Under the pieces are notes generated by a model. It had not been told where the DNA came from, did no database searches, and was given only the letters and a program-made list of their open reading frames with translations. From positions 1 to 33,914 of the forward strand of contig DATJQJ010000003.1 in the NCBI GenBank assembly GCA_035505975.1: a DNA stretch of 33,914 nucleotides. Reading direction: 5' to 3'. Origin of the DNA: CAIKOD01 sp035505975 (GTDB lineage: Archaea; Halobacteriota; Methanomicrobia; Methanomicrobiales; Methanospirillaceae). A program made the translations under genes and the position numbers. How positions within the stretch are numbered: the stretch's first letter is position 1; every line of letters begins with the position of its first letter. Positions 32,943 through 33,914 of the stretch are shown in pieces.

Positions 32943-33661
32943 TTAAAAGTTTCGAATTAAAGTTCTGCCAAGTTTTCGATCTGCCATAACCAGGCGGATG
33001 TAACGGGGTTTTTCAGTCTTCTGGGGTTTTCTCGTTAATACAACGCCTTTTTCAGCGAACTTGACATCTCCCCGGCTTAATGCCGCAAGTTTGCCGATCC
33101 TGAGGCCCGCTTCGTACAAGGTGTAAATAAGTGCCCGGTCCCGGGTCCACGTGCATGCACGAACAAGTAATTCGATCTCGTGAGCGGTAAGAAGATCTTC
33201 GGCAGTTTTCGTGATGGTTTCCTGGGGCGGACGCTTTATTGCCCGAAGTTTTTTCTCGGGAATTGGAGAGAGGCCCTCTTCGATCATCCAGAGATAGAAC
33301 GTTTTGATGGTCGCAACCGTATCCGAAATCGTATTCACCGCATACAACGCATTTCCCTTCTCGTCCTTCGCACTCCTCAGGGGTCGATGCCCGTGTAAAT
33401 ATCGGTGATGGTGTTCTCTGAAAAAGGGGGGACAAAATTACGCCAGCGGAGAAGAGTCAGTAGTATCTTATTTACACGGGCAATGGAGAGGTGGCGGGAT
33501 GCCTTGCGCTTGGCAACGAAAGATCGGTTGATACGTGCGTCATCTGTGGTAATCTGGCCTGATTTGAGCCGTTCATCCAAATATTTATCCGCGTAGAGTG
33601 TTTTATTTATATGGAATACATGACCCGTCCCGTTTATCCTGCCCACGTTCTCAACCATCAA
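32943..33661 (-). pseudogene. Tyrosine recombinase (integrase), frameshifted and truncated
   Basis: The N-terminal piece (33661-33377) has the core-binding domain: NKTLYADKYLDERLKSGQIT, INRSFVAKRKASRHLS, SENTITDIYTGID. It then hits TGA in GACCCCTGAGG; one more base would continue the frame as LRSAKDEKGNALYAVNTISD and join the second piece (to 32943), which carries TIKTFYLWMIEEG and the first catalytic Arg in LYEAGLRIGKLAAL (usually RIGEL). The protein stops after RKLGRTLIRNF, before the HxxR and Tyr boxes, so catalysis is impossible as it stands. It lies next to tRNA-Arg, the likely integration target. The shift lies in a run of four C and could be a read error, but the truncation could not. 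Confidence 0.8.
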
Positions 33662-33689
33662 TCAGTGTGCAAGATGATACAAGGATCTT

Positions 33690-33702
33690 GGGTAGTAGAC
33701 AT
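33690..33702 (+). repeat. Partial D-arm copy just upstream of tRNA-Arg
   Basis: GGGTAGTAGACAT matches 12 of 13 bases of GGGTAGTGGACAT in the tRNA-Arg D-arm (33724-33736), 34 bases upstream and in the same direction, followed a few bases later by CCTA as in the tRNA. It looks like a remnant of a second tRNA copy or an attachment-site scar. Confidence 0.35.
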
Positions 33703-33714
33703 GTGTTCCTATCA

Positions 33715-33786
33715 GCCCCGGTAGGGTAGTGGACATCCTAGAAGCCTCCGGAGCTTTTGACCCGGGTTCGAGTCCCGGCCGGGGCG
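33715..33786 (+). tRNA. tRNA-Arg (anticodon CCG)
   Basis: Acceptor GCCCCGG/CCGGGGC with G73, T-arm CCGGG-TTCGAGT-CCCGG, and anticodon stem GAAGC/GCTTT (one G-T pair) around CTCCGGA give anticodon CCG, reading CGG as Arg. The D-arm pairs GGG(T) with (A)TCC or CCT. CCA is not encoded and there is no intron. It borders the integrase pseudogene and is the probable target of the island. I see no canonical TATA box in the 50 bases upstream, which may mean the original promoter region was replaced. Confidence 0.88.
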
Positions 33787-33819
33787 TCTCATTCTATGGT
33801 CAGATTCCCTAAAAGGTTT

Positions 33820-33841
33820 ATGGGTATGCCTGTTTACCCAT
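33820..33841 (+). terminator. Hairpin downstream of tRNA-Arg
   Basis: ATGGGTA (33820-33826) pairs perfectly with TACCCAT (33835-33841) around an 8-base loop, 34 bases after the tRNA. It may end the tRNA transcript; no long T-run follows, so the assignment is weak. Confidence 0.25.
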
Positions 33842-33914
33842 CTGCACTGAATGTAAAACAAGTCCGGAAGGCGCCCACCGCTGCCGACACGTTTTCTTGG
33901 GATTCTGACAGCCG

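Noticed and set aside
1..33914. CRISPR array or other tandem short repeats
   Set aside because: No regularly spaced direct repeats were seen anywhere in the window; no cas-like gene either.

Overview
The window looks like chromosomal DNA of a methanogenic euryarchaeon, most likely a member of the Methanomicrobiales; the order is inferred from gene content, not proven. The archaeal evidence is a 68-residue histone, a Dph6-type diphthamide ligase, a DUF2070 membrane protein, HypD, ferredoxin-type 2-oxoacid oxidoreductase genes, an archaeal Thr-rich lipoprotein, AT-rich TATA boxes 20 to 45 bases upstream of starts, and a tRNA-Thr with a U73 discriminator.

Layout. 1-4739: the end of carA, then carB and argG in a tight operon supplying carbamoyl phosphate and argininosuccinate. 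4812-9064: single genes on both strands (FMN-barrel protein, ROK sugar kinase, lipoprotein, PspC protein, a YkgJ-type Cys-cluster protein and a QueG-like Fe-S protein). 9193-11714: a coupled two-gene OFOR (2-oxoacid:ferredoxin oxidoreductase family) whose beta subunit lacks one expected cluster cysteine. 11810-15755: a potassium channel, the coupled pair dph6/DUF2070 and a small orphan gene. 16025-18874: an M1 aminopeptidase with an unusual insertion. 19169-23563: histone, M20 peptidase, a 36-residue membrane peptide, a CDF metal transporter with a Cys tail, a second YkgJ-type protein and a small membrane protein. 23747-26071: tRNA-Thr, a TIM-barrel isomerase/epimerase and HypD for hydrogenase maturation.

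From about 26245 to 33786 the character changes to an AT-richer, scarred genomic island ending at a tRNA-Arg gene. On the minus strand it reads: a frameshifted and truncated tyrosine recombinase, a secreted protein of 818 residues built of Ig-like, MBG-like and IPT-like domains, a decayed copy of a secreted protein, and an intact copy of that same protein. At the left edge, on the plus strand, is a shortened mirror image of the series: an integrase-like N-terminal piece fused in frame to the last Ig/IPT domains, then another decayed copy of the secreted protein. The mirrored parts share a 346-bp segment with 6 mismatches and a perfect 52-bp segment. Both decayed copies carry the same in-frame stop, so the inverted duplication (or a gene conversion) happened after that gene had broken. 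A 12-base copy of the 5' end of tRNA-Arg lies just left of the left arm and may mark the other edge.

The strongest leads are this surface-protein island, with an apparently undescribed secreted protein family present in three copies, and the divergent OFOR. The rest is ordinary core metabolism and housekeeping.
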